Source: PUPG01 sp041686485
GTDB lineage: Bacteria; Bacteroidota; Bacteroidia; Bacteroidales; UBA7960
Direction: 5' to 3'
NCBI GenBank assembly: GCA_041686485.1
Contig: JAWLDT010000048.1
Coordinates: 1 to 21,175 of the forward strand
DNA length: 21,175 bases
Shown here: positions 13,341 through 21,175 of the stretch, piece after piece
Position numbering within the stretch: position 1 is the stretch's first letter
Layout of the letters: each line of letters starts with the position of its first letter
Program-made: the position numbers and the translations under genes
Notes under the pieces: model-generated
Seen by the model: the letters and a program-made list of their open reading frames with translations, nothing else
What the model was told of the DNA's origin: nothing
The model's database searches: none

Positions 13341-13421
13341 CGGCCATTTTGACTGTTTTTGGGTGCTTTAACAGCCAACATTCAGCCATTTTGGCTTTTT
13401 TCGCTTGTTTTTTTGCAGCGT
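13341..13421. repeat. Imperfect tandem duplication with hairpin in hsp20/cls spacer
   Basis: Two roughly 36-base blocks (about 13341-13376 and 13382-13421) both run CNGCCATTTTG...CTGTTTTT/GCTTTTTT...GC. The second contains a clean hairpin AGCCA-TTT-TGGCT (13384-13396) followed by T residues, which could stop transcription on the plus strand. It lies between two divergent genes where no upstream gene needs a terminator. Confidence 0.4.
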
Positions 13422-13484
13422 GTTAGGTGCCAATCAATGACATTTATACGCATACAAACATCCGTTATGCATTCAAAAATTCAT

Positions 13485-13492
13485 TATATTTG
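13485..13492 (+). promoter_or_regulatory. -7 promoter element of the phospholipase D gene
   Basis: TATATTTG matches the Bacteroidota -7 consensus TAnnTTTG exactly and would start transcription near 13497, giving a leader of about 34 bases. The -33 box is weak. Confidence 0.5.
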
Positions 13493-13530
13493 ACCGTAGG
13501 GTATAAAGAATTTACAGACATCTGATAACG

Positions 13531-14646
13531 ATGGACGCTACGAATGCTGAAAAGAATCATACTGAAAAGGATCATGCCGAGAAGGGTCTACAGTTTCGGC
13601 TTATTTCGGATCCGCTGGCTTATTTCACGTTGATGTTGAACGACATCAAAAAAGCGACCCGTTACATTCACCTTGAGATTTACCGTTTCCGCAATGACCC
13701 GGTTGGCGTACGTTTTCGCGATTACCTGGTAAACAAATGCCGCGAAGGTGTTGAGGTTCGTTTGCTGATCGATTCCTGGGGGGCATCTTCGGGCCATTCA
13801 TTCTTTCAGGAGTTAATAGATGCCGGTGGGGAAGTGACGTTTTTCAAAAAAATCCGTTTCAACTGGGATGCGTTTACGAAAAGTCATCGCCGGGATCACC
13901 GGAAAATCCTTGTTATCGATGATGAGATCACCTATATTGGCTCCGGGAACATTTCAAATTACTCGCTCAACTGGCGGGAGTCGATGTTCCGGATAAAAGG
14001 ACCGATTGCAAAAACGTTCAGGCAGGTTATTGATGAGAATTTTAAGATTCACAACAAATATTTTTATGATAAGCCGGGTTACGCCAAACCCCTTCTCTAC
14101 AATGGTTTTGAGATTATTCGTGATGTGCCGTCCATGACCTATCAACCTGTAAAGAAAAAGTTTTTTCAACTCATTAACGAGGCGAAGCGGGAGATCATCA
14201 TCGAGACGCCCTATTTCCTGCCAGGTAGTAATTTGCGGAAGGCTTTGGTGATGGCTGCGCGCAGGGGTGTAAAGGTTTTTGTTCATATCCCGCGGAAATC
14301 AGACGTCCGGATCATGGATGTACTTACGTCAAAATACATGGGAGAACTGGCCGAAACGGGCATCCGTCTCTTTTTCTATCTTCCGCAGAACCTGCACGCC
14401 AAATTATTTATTGTTGATCGTACAAGCTTTGTGGTGGGGTCTTCGAATTTTGATTACCGCAGTTTCCGTTACCAGCATGAGGTTTGCCTGGCAGGTGAGC
14501 ATAAAAGTCTGGTCCGCCAGCTGGTTAATCATGCCAACGAGACCCGCAAAGAATCAGTGCCCTTCAATTACGAAACCTGGTCGCACCGGCCAATTATCCA
14601 GCGTTTCTTTGAGTGGGTCCTGATTCCTTTCCGGCATCTTTTTTAG
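13531..14646 (+). CDS. Phospholipase D-family protein, cardiolipin synthase-like
   Basis: A 371-residue protein with two HKD catalytic motifs: HRK...D (His123, Lys125, Asp130) followed by GSGN, and HAK...D (His289, Lys291, Asp296) followed by GSSN. This is the layout of cardiolipin synthases, which condense phosphatidyl groups into cardiolipin. Unlike classical ClsA it lacks the N-terminal membrane helices, so it would be peripheral or cytosolic, as in ClsB-like enzymes. The N-terminus has a small imperfect repeat (AEKNHTEKDHAEK). It is divergent from hsp20 and 80 bp ahead of ptb, but ptb has its own -7 box, so it is probably monocistronic. Another phosphodiesterase activity of the PLD family cannot be excluded. 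Confidence 0.85.
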   Translation: MDATNAEKNHTEKDHAEKGLQFRLISDPLAYFTLMLNDIKKATRYIHLEIYRFRNDPVGVRFRDYLVNKCREGVEVRLLIDSWGASSGHSFFQELIDAGGEVTFFKKIRFNWDAFTKSHRRDHRKILVIDDEITYIGSGNISNYSLNWRESMFRIKGPIAKTFRQVIDENFKIHNKYFYDKPGYAKPLLYNGFEIIRDVPSMTYQPVKKKFFQLINEAKREIIIETPYFLPGSNLRKALVMAARRGVKVFVHIPRKSDVRIMDVLTSKYMGELAETGIRLFFYLPQNLHAKLFIVDRTSFVVGSSNFDYRSFRYQHEVCLAGEHKSLVRQLVNHANETRKESVPFNYETWSHRPIIQRFFEWVLIPFRHLF

Positions 14647-14689
14647 TGTATACAAACAGCAGCCGGCGGTCATTTTCAATTCTTTTTCT

Positions 14690-14697
14690 TATTTTTG
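14690..14697 (+). promoter_or_regulatory. -7 promoter element of ptb-buk
   Basis: TATTTTTG is an exact TAnnTTTG match lying 29 bases before the ptb start codon. Transcription would begin near 14702 and cover both ptb and buk. No clear -33 box is present. Confidence 0.45.
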
Positions 14698-14726
14698 GGC
14701 ATCAAAATTTATAATCTTCATATAAA

Positions 14727-15623
14727 ATGCTAAAAAACATTTCCCAACTTCATGATATGGCGCGTGGTAACAGCAGGAGACGCCTTGCTCTGGCTGCGGC
14801 ACATGACGCCAATGCGATTGACGCTGTTATGAATGCCCACGATAATGGTTTGATAGACGGTATTCTGATCGGCGAGGAACAAAAAATACGACAAATAGCC
14901 AAAGAAAAAGGGCTTGATTTGTCTGCTTACACTGTTATGGACGAACCTGACAATGCGCTGGCGGCGGCAAAAGCCGTGAAAATGGTCAGGGATGGTGAGG
15001 CTGAAGTGCTCATGAAAGGAAACCTGGGTACCGGTACCCTCCTGAAAGCAGTCTTAAACAAAGAACAAGGGCTCCGCACGGGAGAGCAAATATCCCATCT
15101 GGCCATTTTTGAGCTTGATGCCTACCACAAGCTGATCGGACTGACGGATGCGGCCATGAACATCGCTCCCGAATTTCACGAGAAGGTATCCATAACCCGT
15201 AATGCCGTAAATTATTTCCGGCAACTGGGTATTGACCGTCCAAAGGTAGCCATGCTAAGCGCCGTTGAAACGGTTAATCCGGCCATGAAATCCAGTATGG
15301 AAGCCAGTGCCATTGCCAAAATGGGCGACCGTGGCCAGATTAAGAACTGTGTGATCGATGGTCCGCTGGCTTTTGATAATGCGGTCAGCCAAAGAAGCGC
15401 TCAAACGAAAGGCATTTCAAGCCCTGTGGCCGGCGATGCAGATATTCTGGTGTCTGACGCCATCGATGCGGCAAACGTCCTTTACAAGGCGCTTATTTAC
15501 TTCGCAGGGGCAAAATGTGCGGCGGTCATACTGGGAGCAGCTGCACCTGTTGTGTTAACCTCCCGGGCTGATTCAGATGAAACGAAGCTCAACAGCATCG
15601 CCCTGGCGGCAGCGGTAAAATAA
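14727..15623 (+). CDS. ptb: Phosphate butyryltransferase
   Basis: Converts butyryl-CoA (or branched acyl-CoA) and phosphate to the acyl phosphate and CoA. The 298-residue product fits the short phosphate acetyl/butyryltransferase fold, with recognisable segments AEVLMKGNLGTGTLLKAVLN, HLAIFELDAYHKLIGLTDAAMNIAP, and the C-terminal GAAAPVVLTSRADSDETKLNSIALA. The pairing with butyrate kinase 27 bp downstream makes the butyryl rather than acetyl assignment strong. The pathway yields one ATP per acyl-CoA. In amino-acid-fermenting Bacteroidota it may also act on isobutyryl- or isovaleryl-CoA. The gene has its own probable promoter. Confidence 0.94.
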   Translation: MLKNISQLHDMARGNSRRRLALAAAHDANAIDAVMNAHDNGLIDGILIGEEQKIRQIAKEKGLDLSAYTVMDEPDNALAAAKAVKMVRDGEAEVLMKGNLGTGTLLKAVLNKEQGLRTGEQISHLAIFELDAYHKLIGLTDAAMNIAPEFHEKVSITRNAVNYFRQLGIDRPKVAMLSAVETVNPAMKSSMEASAIAKMGDRGQIKNCVIDGPLAFDNAVSQRSAQTKGISSPVAGDADILVSDAIDAANVLYKALIYFAGAKCAAVILGAAAPVVLTSRADSDETKLNSIALAAAVK

Positions 15624-15650
15624 TGTTCAATCAATAAATAAATAAATTTC

Positions 15651-16727
15651 ATGGCAAAAGAACTCATTTTAGCAATTAACCCTGGTTCCACATCTACTAA
15701 AATCGCCGTTTTTCAGAACACCAAAGAGGTCTTTCTGAAAAACATCAAACACTCCCTGGAGAAGCTTCAACAGTATGAAAAAATAACGGATCAATATGGT
15801 TTTCGAAAACAGATCATCCTGGAAGAGCTGGAGGGCGCTTCCTTTGATGTCAAAGATATCCGGATCATTGTTGGTCGCGGCGGGGTTGTTAAGCCGATAC
15901 CTTCTGGTGTTTACCGCGTAAATGACCGTTTGACAGAAGACCTGAAGGCAGGGTTTCTGGGAGAGCACGCAAGCAGTCTGGGTGGACTGATTGCCAAAGA
16001 CATAGCAGAATCTCTCCCGGATGCGGAAGCTTTTATTGCGGACCCTGTTGTTGTGGACGAACTGAATGATATTGCACGCATTTCGGGCCACCCGGAAATT
16101 GAAAGGGTGTCGATCTTTCATGCCCTGAACCAAAAAGCCATTGCCCGCCAGCATGCAAAGCTCGTTTCGGCAAGATATGAAGACCTGAACCTGTTGGTCG
16201 CTCACCTGGGTGGGGGCATCACTGTTGGTGCGCACCAAAAGGGTCGCGTCATTGATGTTAATCAGGGTCTGGACGGTGATGGACCGTTCTCCCCGGAGCG
16301 AACCGGTACCCTTCCGGCGGGTGCCCTGGTAAAACTTTGCTTTAGCGGCAAATACAGTGAGGAAGAGATCAGGCGGATGATAACCGGTCAGGGCGGGTTG
16401 GTTGCTTATCTTGGTACAAACGATGCCCAGGAAGTCGAGAAACGTGCACAGGCGGGTGATGAAAAAGCCGCCCTGATCCAGGACGCCATGGCTTACCAGG
16501 TAGCAAAAGAAATCGGGGCCATGTCGACCGTATTGAATGGTGAAGTGGATGCCATCCTCCTGACCGGCGGCATTGCATACGGCAAACCGTTCGTTGCGGC
16601 CGTAAAAAACAGGGTCATTCACCTCGGACCGGTCTATGTCTATCCCGGCGAAGATGAGATGCGTGCCCTTGCCATGAACGGCCTGCGTGTACATTCGGGC
16701 GAAGAGGAAGCAATGGAGTATAAGTAA
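15651..16727 (+). CDS. buk: Butyrate kinase
   Basis: Transfers the phosphate of butyryl phosphate to ADP, giving butyrate and ATP. The 358-residue length is typical. ASKHA-fold motifs are clear: phosphate-1 loop INPGSTSTK (9-17), the DPVVVDEL and RVSIFHALNQKAIAR segments characteristic of Buk, HLGGGITVG near 185, GDGPFSPERTGTLP near 207-220, and the adenosine motif LTGGIAYG near 303-310. It follows ptb closely, with an AT-rich spacer and no terminator between. Branched-chain acid kinase activity is an alternative physiological role. Downstream lies a repeat-rich spacer with a strong palindrome rather than a classical T-tailed terminator. Confidence 0.95.
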   Translation: MAKELILAINPGSTSTKIAVFQNTKEVFLKNIKHSLEKLQQYEKITDQYGFRKQIILEELEGASFDVKDIRIIVGRGGVVKPIPSGVYRVNDRLTEDLKAGFLGEHASSLGGLIAKDIAESLPDAEAFIADPVVVDELNDIARISGHPEIERVSIFHALNQKAIARQHAKLVSARYEDLNLLVAHLGGGITVGAHQKGRVIDVNQGLDGDGPFSPERTGTLPAGALVKLCFSGKYSEEEIRRMITGQGGLVAYLGTNDAQEVEKRAQAGDEKAALIQDAMAYQVAKEIGAMSTVLNGEVDAILLTGGIAYGKPFVAAVKNRVIHLGPVYVYPGEDEMRALAMNGLRVHSGEEEAMEYK

Positions 16728-16798
16728 ATAAGCTCGAAGCAGTGAAGAAGTTAGAAGGTAGATGTTATATAGCACAACATATTTGACACTTTTTTGAC

Positions 16799-16850
16799 AC
16801 TGTTAGAAAATCCGGGGAAACCCCCAGCCCCCTGGGGGGCGCCTAACAGT
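16799..16850. terminator. Nested palindrome downstream of buk, possible terminator or dispersed element
   Basis: Perfect 8-bp inverted repeats ACTGTTAG (16799-16806) and CTAACAGT (16843-16850) enclose a GC-rich hairpin, CCCCCAG pairing with CTGGGGG (16821-16838). The nested stem would be very stable but has no T tract. Just before it TTTGACAC occurs twice (16782-16789 and 16793-16800). The CCCCCAGCCCCCT core resembles a motif often scattered in Bacteroidota intergenic regions, so it may be a mobile repeat serving as a transcription end. Confidence 0.45.
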
Positions 16851-16935
16851 CGATTTCATAGAGACGTCTCAGAGCTCGACGCTGGAAGGAAGAAATGAAT
16901 GGTTGCAGGGCTTGACCTGTCAAACTGAAAAATAT

Positions 16936-16993
16936 AACCGCAAAGGCGCAGAGGTCACAAAGAGAACCTTGGCGTTCTTTGCGTCTTAGCGGT
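16936..16993. repeat. Imperfect inverted repeat of ACCGCAAAG/CTTTGCGGT type
   Basis: The left arm AACCGCAAAGGCGCAGAGG (16936-16954) is approximately complementary to CTTTGCGTCTTAGCGGT (16977-16993). In layout it parallels the CACGAAG-type element at 171-255: both start ACC and run in 8-9-base G/CAAAG-like steps. It is a non-coding intergenic element in the convergent spacer between buk and the histidine kinase gene. Confidence 0.55.
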
Positions 16994-17009
16994 GAAAAGA
17001 ATAAACCCC

Positions 17010-17045
17010 CGTAATGACAGCGCTTTAGCGCCAAATGACAAGGCG
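17010..17045. repeat. AATGACA-type repeat, copy bordering the gap on the left
   Basis: A 36-base unit identical to 17146-17181 on the other side of the N run. It contains the hairpin GCGCTTTAGCGC flanked by TAATGACA and AAATGACA. The identity shows the gap falls in a tandem repeat or that the contig ends overlap. Confidence 0.75.
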
Positions 17046-17145
17046 NNNNNNNNNNNNNNNNNNNNNNNNNNNNNNNNNNNNNNNNNNNNNNNNNNNNNNN
17101 NNNNNNNNNNNNNNNNNNNNNNNNNNNNNNNNNNNNNNNNNNNNN
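17046..17145. other. Scaffold gap (100 N)
   Basis: Exactly 100 N, the usual unknown-size placeholder. Both edges carry the same 36-base repeat unit, so assembly most likely broke in a repeat array and the real distance may be shorter than shown or may include further units. Confidence 0.95.
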
Positions 17146-17190
17146 CGTAATGACAGCGCTTTAGCGCCAAATGACAAGGCGAAGCCTTAC
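17146..17190. repeat. AATGACA-type repeat, copy bordering the gap on the right
   Basis: The same 36-base unit as 17010-17045, continuing into GGCGAAGCC-TTACA. Bases 17167-17186 match the copy at 374-393 with one difference. It ends about 25 bp past the 3' end of the histidine kinase gene. Confidence 0.75.
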
Positions 17191-17215
17191 ATGCCGGGTG
17201 AAGCGTACGTAACGT

Positions 17216-20200
17216 TTACTGTTCCCCCCTGGGGAGATACACAAAAAAGGTGCTTCCCTGGCCTTCTTCCGAAATAAATGATACGCTTCCATTAAAACTC
17301 TCAATAATATTTTTGACCATAGCCAGTCCCAGGCCCATTCCTTTCGCTTTAGTGGTAAAGTAAGGATTAAATATATGTGCTTTATCCTGTTCCGTGACTC
17401 CTGATCCCCAGTCGGTTATCTCAGTTTTGAAATAATCTGTTTCGCGGATACAGCGTATCCGGATGGTTGCTGTTTCGCCTTTGCCATAAGACTGTACGGC
17501 ATTGCTGATCAAATTGGTAAAGACCCTGCGTAGTTGGTTATTATCGGCAAACACGGGCATTGGTTGATCATCCGGGGGCGTTTCGAGGTAGATATTTACA
17601 TTTTCGAAGTCCTGATAGAGTTCCAGCACTTCAGGGATCAGTGCCCGCAGGTCAATTTGTTCTTTTTTCCCGGCGGGCATCTTCGCAAAGTCAGAAAACT
17701 CCCCGGCAATCACCGACAGGTTGTCAATCTGTTCAATCATGGTTTTGGTAAACCGCCCCAGGCGCTCATCCCAGTCAGGGGCCTGTTCTTTCCAGGCTTT
17801 TTCAAGGTATTGCACATTGAGACGCATCGGCGTAAGCGGGTTTTTGATCTCATGAGCTACCTGTCTTGCCATCTCTCTCCAGGCGGTCTCCCGCTCACTC
17901 CTGGCCAGTAATTCGGCACTGACCGTCAGCTCGTCTATCATACGATTATACTCCCGGATCAGCTCTCCAATTTCATCCTCCCTCGTCCAGTGAATTTTCT
18001 GATTGGTTTTTCCCAGCCTGACCCGGCTCAACTGTTCACGTATAAGCTGAAGCGGTCTGGTCATATAATTTGAGATAAAAAGAGCCACTACGACGACCAG
18101 CACCAGCAAGAACAGATAAATATTGATAAAGGCCACCAAAAAGTAGGACATTTCACTGCGCAATTCTTCCTGCTTGGCAAAATAGGGCAGATTCAGATAG
18201 CCCAGGACCTCGTTGTAGCGATTGTATACCGGCGTATAGGCCGACATGTATTCGAGGTTGCCAATATGTTCGGTATGCACGAAACGACTCTTTTGTTCTT
18301 CATGCAGATGATGATAAGCCAGTCTGTTCATTTTGCTGCCCACAAGGCCTTCCTCAAATACTTTCGGGCGGCTCGATGCCAGGAGAAAGCCATCCGGGTC
18401 ATACAGGTTGATGTCGGTAAAAAACACATTGGCGTATTCCAGTAACAGATCATAGAAGTAGTACTCCATGGAAGGATCCAGCGAATAGGCGTCCCCCAGC
18501 TCATTTTCCAGTTCCACCAAAATACTGTGGGTTTTTTCATTCAACATGGAGAGGTTTTTGTCTTCATACATGTTGTAAATGACCCAGGCCGATACACCGC
18601 CTATCGTTAGTGCCGAAACGACCAGAATGGCCACCATGGAATACTGCAGACGTCGCCGCAGGGTAATTGTAAACAATTGTGCGGGTTTTTTCCGGCTGGT
18701 GAGCAGCCAGAATATCACCACCAGGATAAAAAAGGTGATAAACAGGTAGGAAAACGGCGCCATTGTTTCCAGAAACGTCTTTTGGGGCCTGCTGATGATA
18801 TATAACGTTTCTTCGTCTTTCTGGTATATGAGGTGGTTGTAGCCATCGAAGTCAATTACCTTGAATTCATTTTCCGGAGATTCATACACAGCAACATCCA
18901 CATTATACATAAATGGCCCGGACTCATTCACCAGCAATCCTTCTTTGTAGGTAGCATAAGAGTAATTAACCAGTTCGCGGTTGATATCAATGGTTTCGTC
19001 AATCAGCAGTTCAGGAAACCCCATGTCGCGTACGATATATTTGGCATCGAACTCGAGATAGACATGATAGACCGGCATCTGTTCCGTCCCTTCTTCCTGG
19101 CCGATGGCAATCCTTGTTATATAGCTATTTCGTCCGGTGTCGTTATCGAGATAAATCAGCTTGTCGCTAACTGTTTCAACACCAACCCTTTGTATATAGT
19201 CTGAAAAAAATGCTGCGCATTCCCGTTCAACATTATCCGGTTTTATCAATAATATTTCACCAGGCTGACAGACAGTAACCTGCAGTTCATATTTCGCCCA
19301 GAAGTCATAGAAATAGTGGTGTCTCAAGTAATTATGGATAACTGTTTCGTTGTAGGGGTCTTTTCTGACAAGATTTTGGAGCTGATTGTCGCTAAACAGG
19401 GCATCTTCAAGCTCTTCAAACAGAAATTCGGCAACGGGGTCCTGTTCAGTAGCAAGTTGTTTAACAAGGGTTTTTCGTGTTTCGAGATCTTTTTCCTTGT
19501 TAAAATAGTGTAATGCGATGGACGCGATCAGGCTGAACAGAAACAGGGAGATGACCAGCGTAGCGAATGTTTGTCGGGGCCCTGGTTGTTGGTGATCAAG
19601 CTCAAAGACCAAAAAGGCGGCTATCGCAAGCATCCATACCAATGGGGAAGCGCCCCATATGATCCATGTCAGCAGGAATAAAACGGCAAAAGTAGCTGCA
19701 CAACTTAACCTGGTATCTTTGACTGATTTGAGAATATTCAAAGCAAGCCGGCACAGTACAATACTGAAGAAGAAAAAAGCGAAAAAGATAAAACCGATGA
19801 TGATAAAGCCTGCCAGGCTATAGATATCAAGATTAAAGATGAAATTTACGTCCAGGCTCAGGTTGGAGCTGATCACAAGGCCTTCGATCAGGTACAATGC
19901 CAGGCTGCAGATCAGGTAGATAGCGGCAAAGAGTCCCATGCTGCTAAAAACGGCTGTGTTTCGGTTTCTGATTGAAGCAAGGTTAAATTTTCGCAGATGG
20001 TGAAAAAGGAAATACCCTATTATGGTAATGAATGCGACATTCATTAGCAGGTCACCCAGGGAGGGCAGAAAGGGAGAGGCATGATAAAGCTCAGGGGAAA
20101 ACATGCGGCCTTGATAAAAAACACGGGGGATCTGCCACCAGAAACTGACCAAACGAACCAATGCCATGGTAATCATAAACCCACCGATGGCCAAACCCCG

Positions 20201-20932
20201 TTTTTTGATGCTAAACAGGCGGGAAAAATAACGGAAAGCGTAGTATATGATCATCGCGAGTCCCCCAATAGCCAGCATCAGCGACAGGACATACACGGCG
20301 GTCAGAGGCTGCACGAGTGCTCCCTCCCTTCTTAACACCAGTGAAAACAGATACGACCCGTCGGCACCCGTCACAGGTATCCCCTGGTCTTTCCGGTCAG
20401 ACAGGAAAAACACATCTTCCAGGTCTGGCATTGCATCATCAAACTGGTTGACCAGGTATTGATTCTGATACGCAAAGTCTTTTTTGAGGGCATAATAAAT
20501 CACCAGGGTTTTTTCCTGTACACGCTCTGTCTGATAGTAGTACCATCCGTTTTGTAGTTGTTTAACACCGATACTGTCATCGGGTGCCTGATAATCTGAT
20601 TGGGGTATAGCATTATGAGACCAGAACAGAAGGTTGTTGCCCTCGTAAACAGTAAAGATCAGGTTTTTCTCTTTATACAGGCTGCTTAAGTGTTCAAGGT
20701 ATTCTTTGTCCTTAAGGACCTCACCTTCTGTATGCCGGTATTCTTCGATGAAGTCTGAAAACAGTTCTTTGATTTTTTGTTCCTGCAGATGAAACGCTTC
20801 CTGAAAGCGGCTGGCATGTTGTTTCGTGTCGGTAGTCACATGTCTGGCGTTATATACAATACTGCTAATCACGATCAGCAGACATGCAATGATTATTTGT
20901 CTCAGGAAATGCTTCAAGGAGGAGCCAGGCAT
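17216..20932 (-). CDS. Large multi-span sensor histidine kinase (NtrY-like C-terminus)
   Basis: A 1238-residue membrane sensor kinase. TM1 (about 12-28) precedes a first outside domain (30-205). A block of about eight hydrophobic helices follows (210-475), then a second outside domain (480-722), helices near 727-744 and 764-787, a Cache-like third outside domain (788-925), and a last helix near 928-954. HAMP covers about 955-1008. The HisKA phospho-acceptor is His1027 in QVAHEIKNPLTPMRL. HATPase motifs are the N box (LISNAVQ near 1142), DWGSG near 1174, FNPYFTTK and GMGLGLAMVKN near 1198. The PLTP after the H box resembles NtrY kinases. There is no receiver domain and no response regulator gene nearby. 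It is convergent with buk across a repeat-rich spacer. The signal is unknown. Confidence 0.9.
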   Translation of the reverse strand: MPGSSLKHFLRQIIIACLLIVISSIVYNARHVTTDTKQHASRFQEAFHLQEQKIKELFSDFIEEYRHTEGEVLKDKEYLEHLSSLYKEKNLIFTVYEGNNLLFWSHNAIPQSDYQAPDDSIGVKQLQNGWYYYQTERVQEKTLVIYYALKKDFAYQNQYLVNQFDDAMPDLEDVFFLSDRKDQGIPVTGADGSYLFSLVLRREGALVQPLTAVYVLSLMLAIGGLAMIIYYAFRYFSRLFSIKKRGLAIGGFMITMALVRLVSFWWQIPRVFYQGRMFSPELYHASPFLPSLGDLLMNVAFITIIGYFLFHHLRKFNLASIRNRNTAVFSSMGLFAAIYLICSLALYLIEGLVISSNLSLDVNFIFNLDIYSLAGFIIIGFIFFAFFFFSIVLCRLALNILKSVKDTRLSCAATFAVLFLLTWIIWGASPLVWMLAIAAFLVFELDHQQPGPRQTFATLVISLFLFSLIASIALHYFNKEKDLETRKTLVKQLATEQDPVAEFLFEELEDALFSDNQLQNLVRKDPYNETVIHNYLRHHYFYDFWAKYELQVTVCQPGEILLIKPDNVERECAAFFSDYIQRVGVETVSDKLIYLDNDTGRNSYITRIAIGQEEGTEQMPVYHVYLEFDAKYIVRDMGFPELLIDETIDINRELVNYSYATYKEGLLVNESGPFMYNVDVAVYESPENEFKVIDFDGYNHLIYQKDEETLYIISRPQKTFLETMAPFSYLFITFFILVVIFWLLTSRKKPAQLFTITLRRRLQYSMVAILVVSALTIGGVSAWVIYNMYEDKNLSMLNEKTHSILVELENELGDAYSLDPSMEYYFYDLLLEYANVFFTDINLYDPDGFLLASSRPKVFEEGLVGSKMNRLAYHHLHEEQKSRFVHTEHIGNLEYMSAYTPVYNRYNEVLGYLNLPYFAKQEELRSEMSYFLVAFINIYLFLLVLVVVVALFISNYMTRPLQLIREQLSRVRLGKTNQKIHWTREDEIGELIREYNRMIDELTVSAELLARSERETAWREMARQVAHEIKNPLTPMRLNVQYLEKAWKEQAPDWDERLGRFTKTMIEQIDNLSVIAGEFSDFAKMPAGKKEQIDLRALIPEVLELYQDFENVNIYLETPPDDQPMPVFADNNQLRRVFTNLISNAVQSYGKGETATIRIRCIRETDYFKTEITDWGSGVTEQDKAHIFNPYFTTKAKGMGLGLAMVKNIIESFNGSVSFISEEGQGSTFFVYLPRGEQ

Positions 20933-21113
20933 TGCAAAAACCCTTTGGTGGAACAGTATAAACAGCGGACACAGGCACCGCTAAGCTAAGTTACACAAAA
21001 TTTTATCAGCTTACGTACCATCCTTAACAAAAGCTATACCAAACATTGTTCCATGTAGAACATGATGGGGTATAAAGAAGCTTGAAGCTCGAACCGGAAG
21101 TAATCAGTGAACT

Positions 21114-21175
21114 ACCGTAATGACGGTGCTTGAGCTTTCACAAAAAAGTGAAAAGTGAAAAGTGAAAAGTGAAAA
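21114..21175. repeat. Hairpin plus GTGAAAA heptamer tandem array at window end
   Basis: ACCGT-AATG-ACGGT (21114-21127) is a reduced relative of the AATGACA repeat family. Four consecutive GTGAAAA units follow at 21148-21175 and continue to the window edge, and TTTCAC (21136-21141) can pair with the first unit. It lies upstream of the histidine kinase gene; no promoter could be assigned in 20933-21175. Confidence 0.6.

Noticed and set aside
15669..16775. 368-codon open frame antisense to buk
   Set aside because: It is a shadow of the strongly recognisable butyrate kinase on the plus strand; the product has no family features.
16843..17170. Short minus-strand frames around the second gap
   Set aside because: They are translations of dispersed repeats and of the N run, not genes.

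Overview
The window comes from a Bacteroidota genome, probably of the Bacteroidales/Marinilabiliales type. Four things point there: an adjacent SusC/SusD pair, lipoproteins with Bacteroidota-style lipoboxes, Bacteroidota -7 boxes (TAnnTTTG) in front of several genes with little Shine-Dalgarno sequence, and a Ptb-Buk butyrate module typical of fermentative members. Two runs of 100 N (3078-3177 and 17046-17145) mark scaffold gaps.

The left half (444-9629, all minus strand) is a six-gene, operon-like block. In transcription order it encodes an isoaspartyl (beta-aspartyl) dipeptidase IadA, a SusC-type TonB-dependent transporter, a SusD-type lipoprotein, a PKD plus choice-of-anchor-J lipoprotein, a lipoprotein cyanophycinase, and a YfcC-family inner-membrane transporter. 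Together they read as a utilization locus for cyanophycin (multi-L-arginyl-poly-L-aspartate), built like a polysaccharide utilization locus but aimed at a polypeptide. In the proposed model the lipoproteins bind the polymer, cyanophycinase cuts it to beta-Asp-Arg dipeptides, SusCD moves products across the outer membrane, YfcC moves dipeptides or amino acids across the inner membrane, and IadA splits beta-Asp-Arg into aspartate and arginine. This is the main discovery candidate in the window.

The right half holds mostly separate metabolic and stress genes. deoC (plus strand) runs divergently from the cyanophycin operon and overlaps tail-to-tail with a glutamine synthetase (minus). Next come a small heat-shock protein (minus) with a clear terminator, a divergent cytosolic cardiolipin-synthase-like phospholipase D protein (plus), and the ptb-buk pair (plus), which makes butyrate or branched short-chain acids plus ATP. 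A very large multi-membrane-span sensor histidine kinase (minus) converges on buk and has no response regulator beside it.

Long gene-free stretches lie at 1-443, 9630-10023, 12371-12841 and 16728-17215. The first and last, and the window's right end, are packed with short repeats: octamer and heptamer tandem arrays, CACGAAG/CGCAAAG inverted repeats, and an AATGACA-plus-hairpin family at three loci. Both scaffold gaps are bordered by sequence repeated elsewhere in the window, so they probably reflect assembly failure at repeats rather than large missing regions. No tRNA, rRNA, CRISPR array or transposase was seen.
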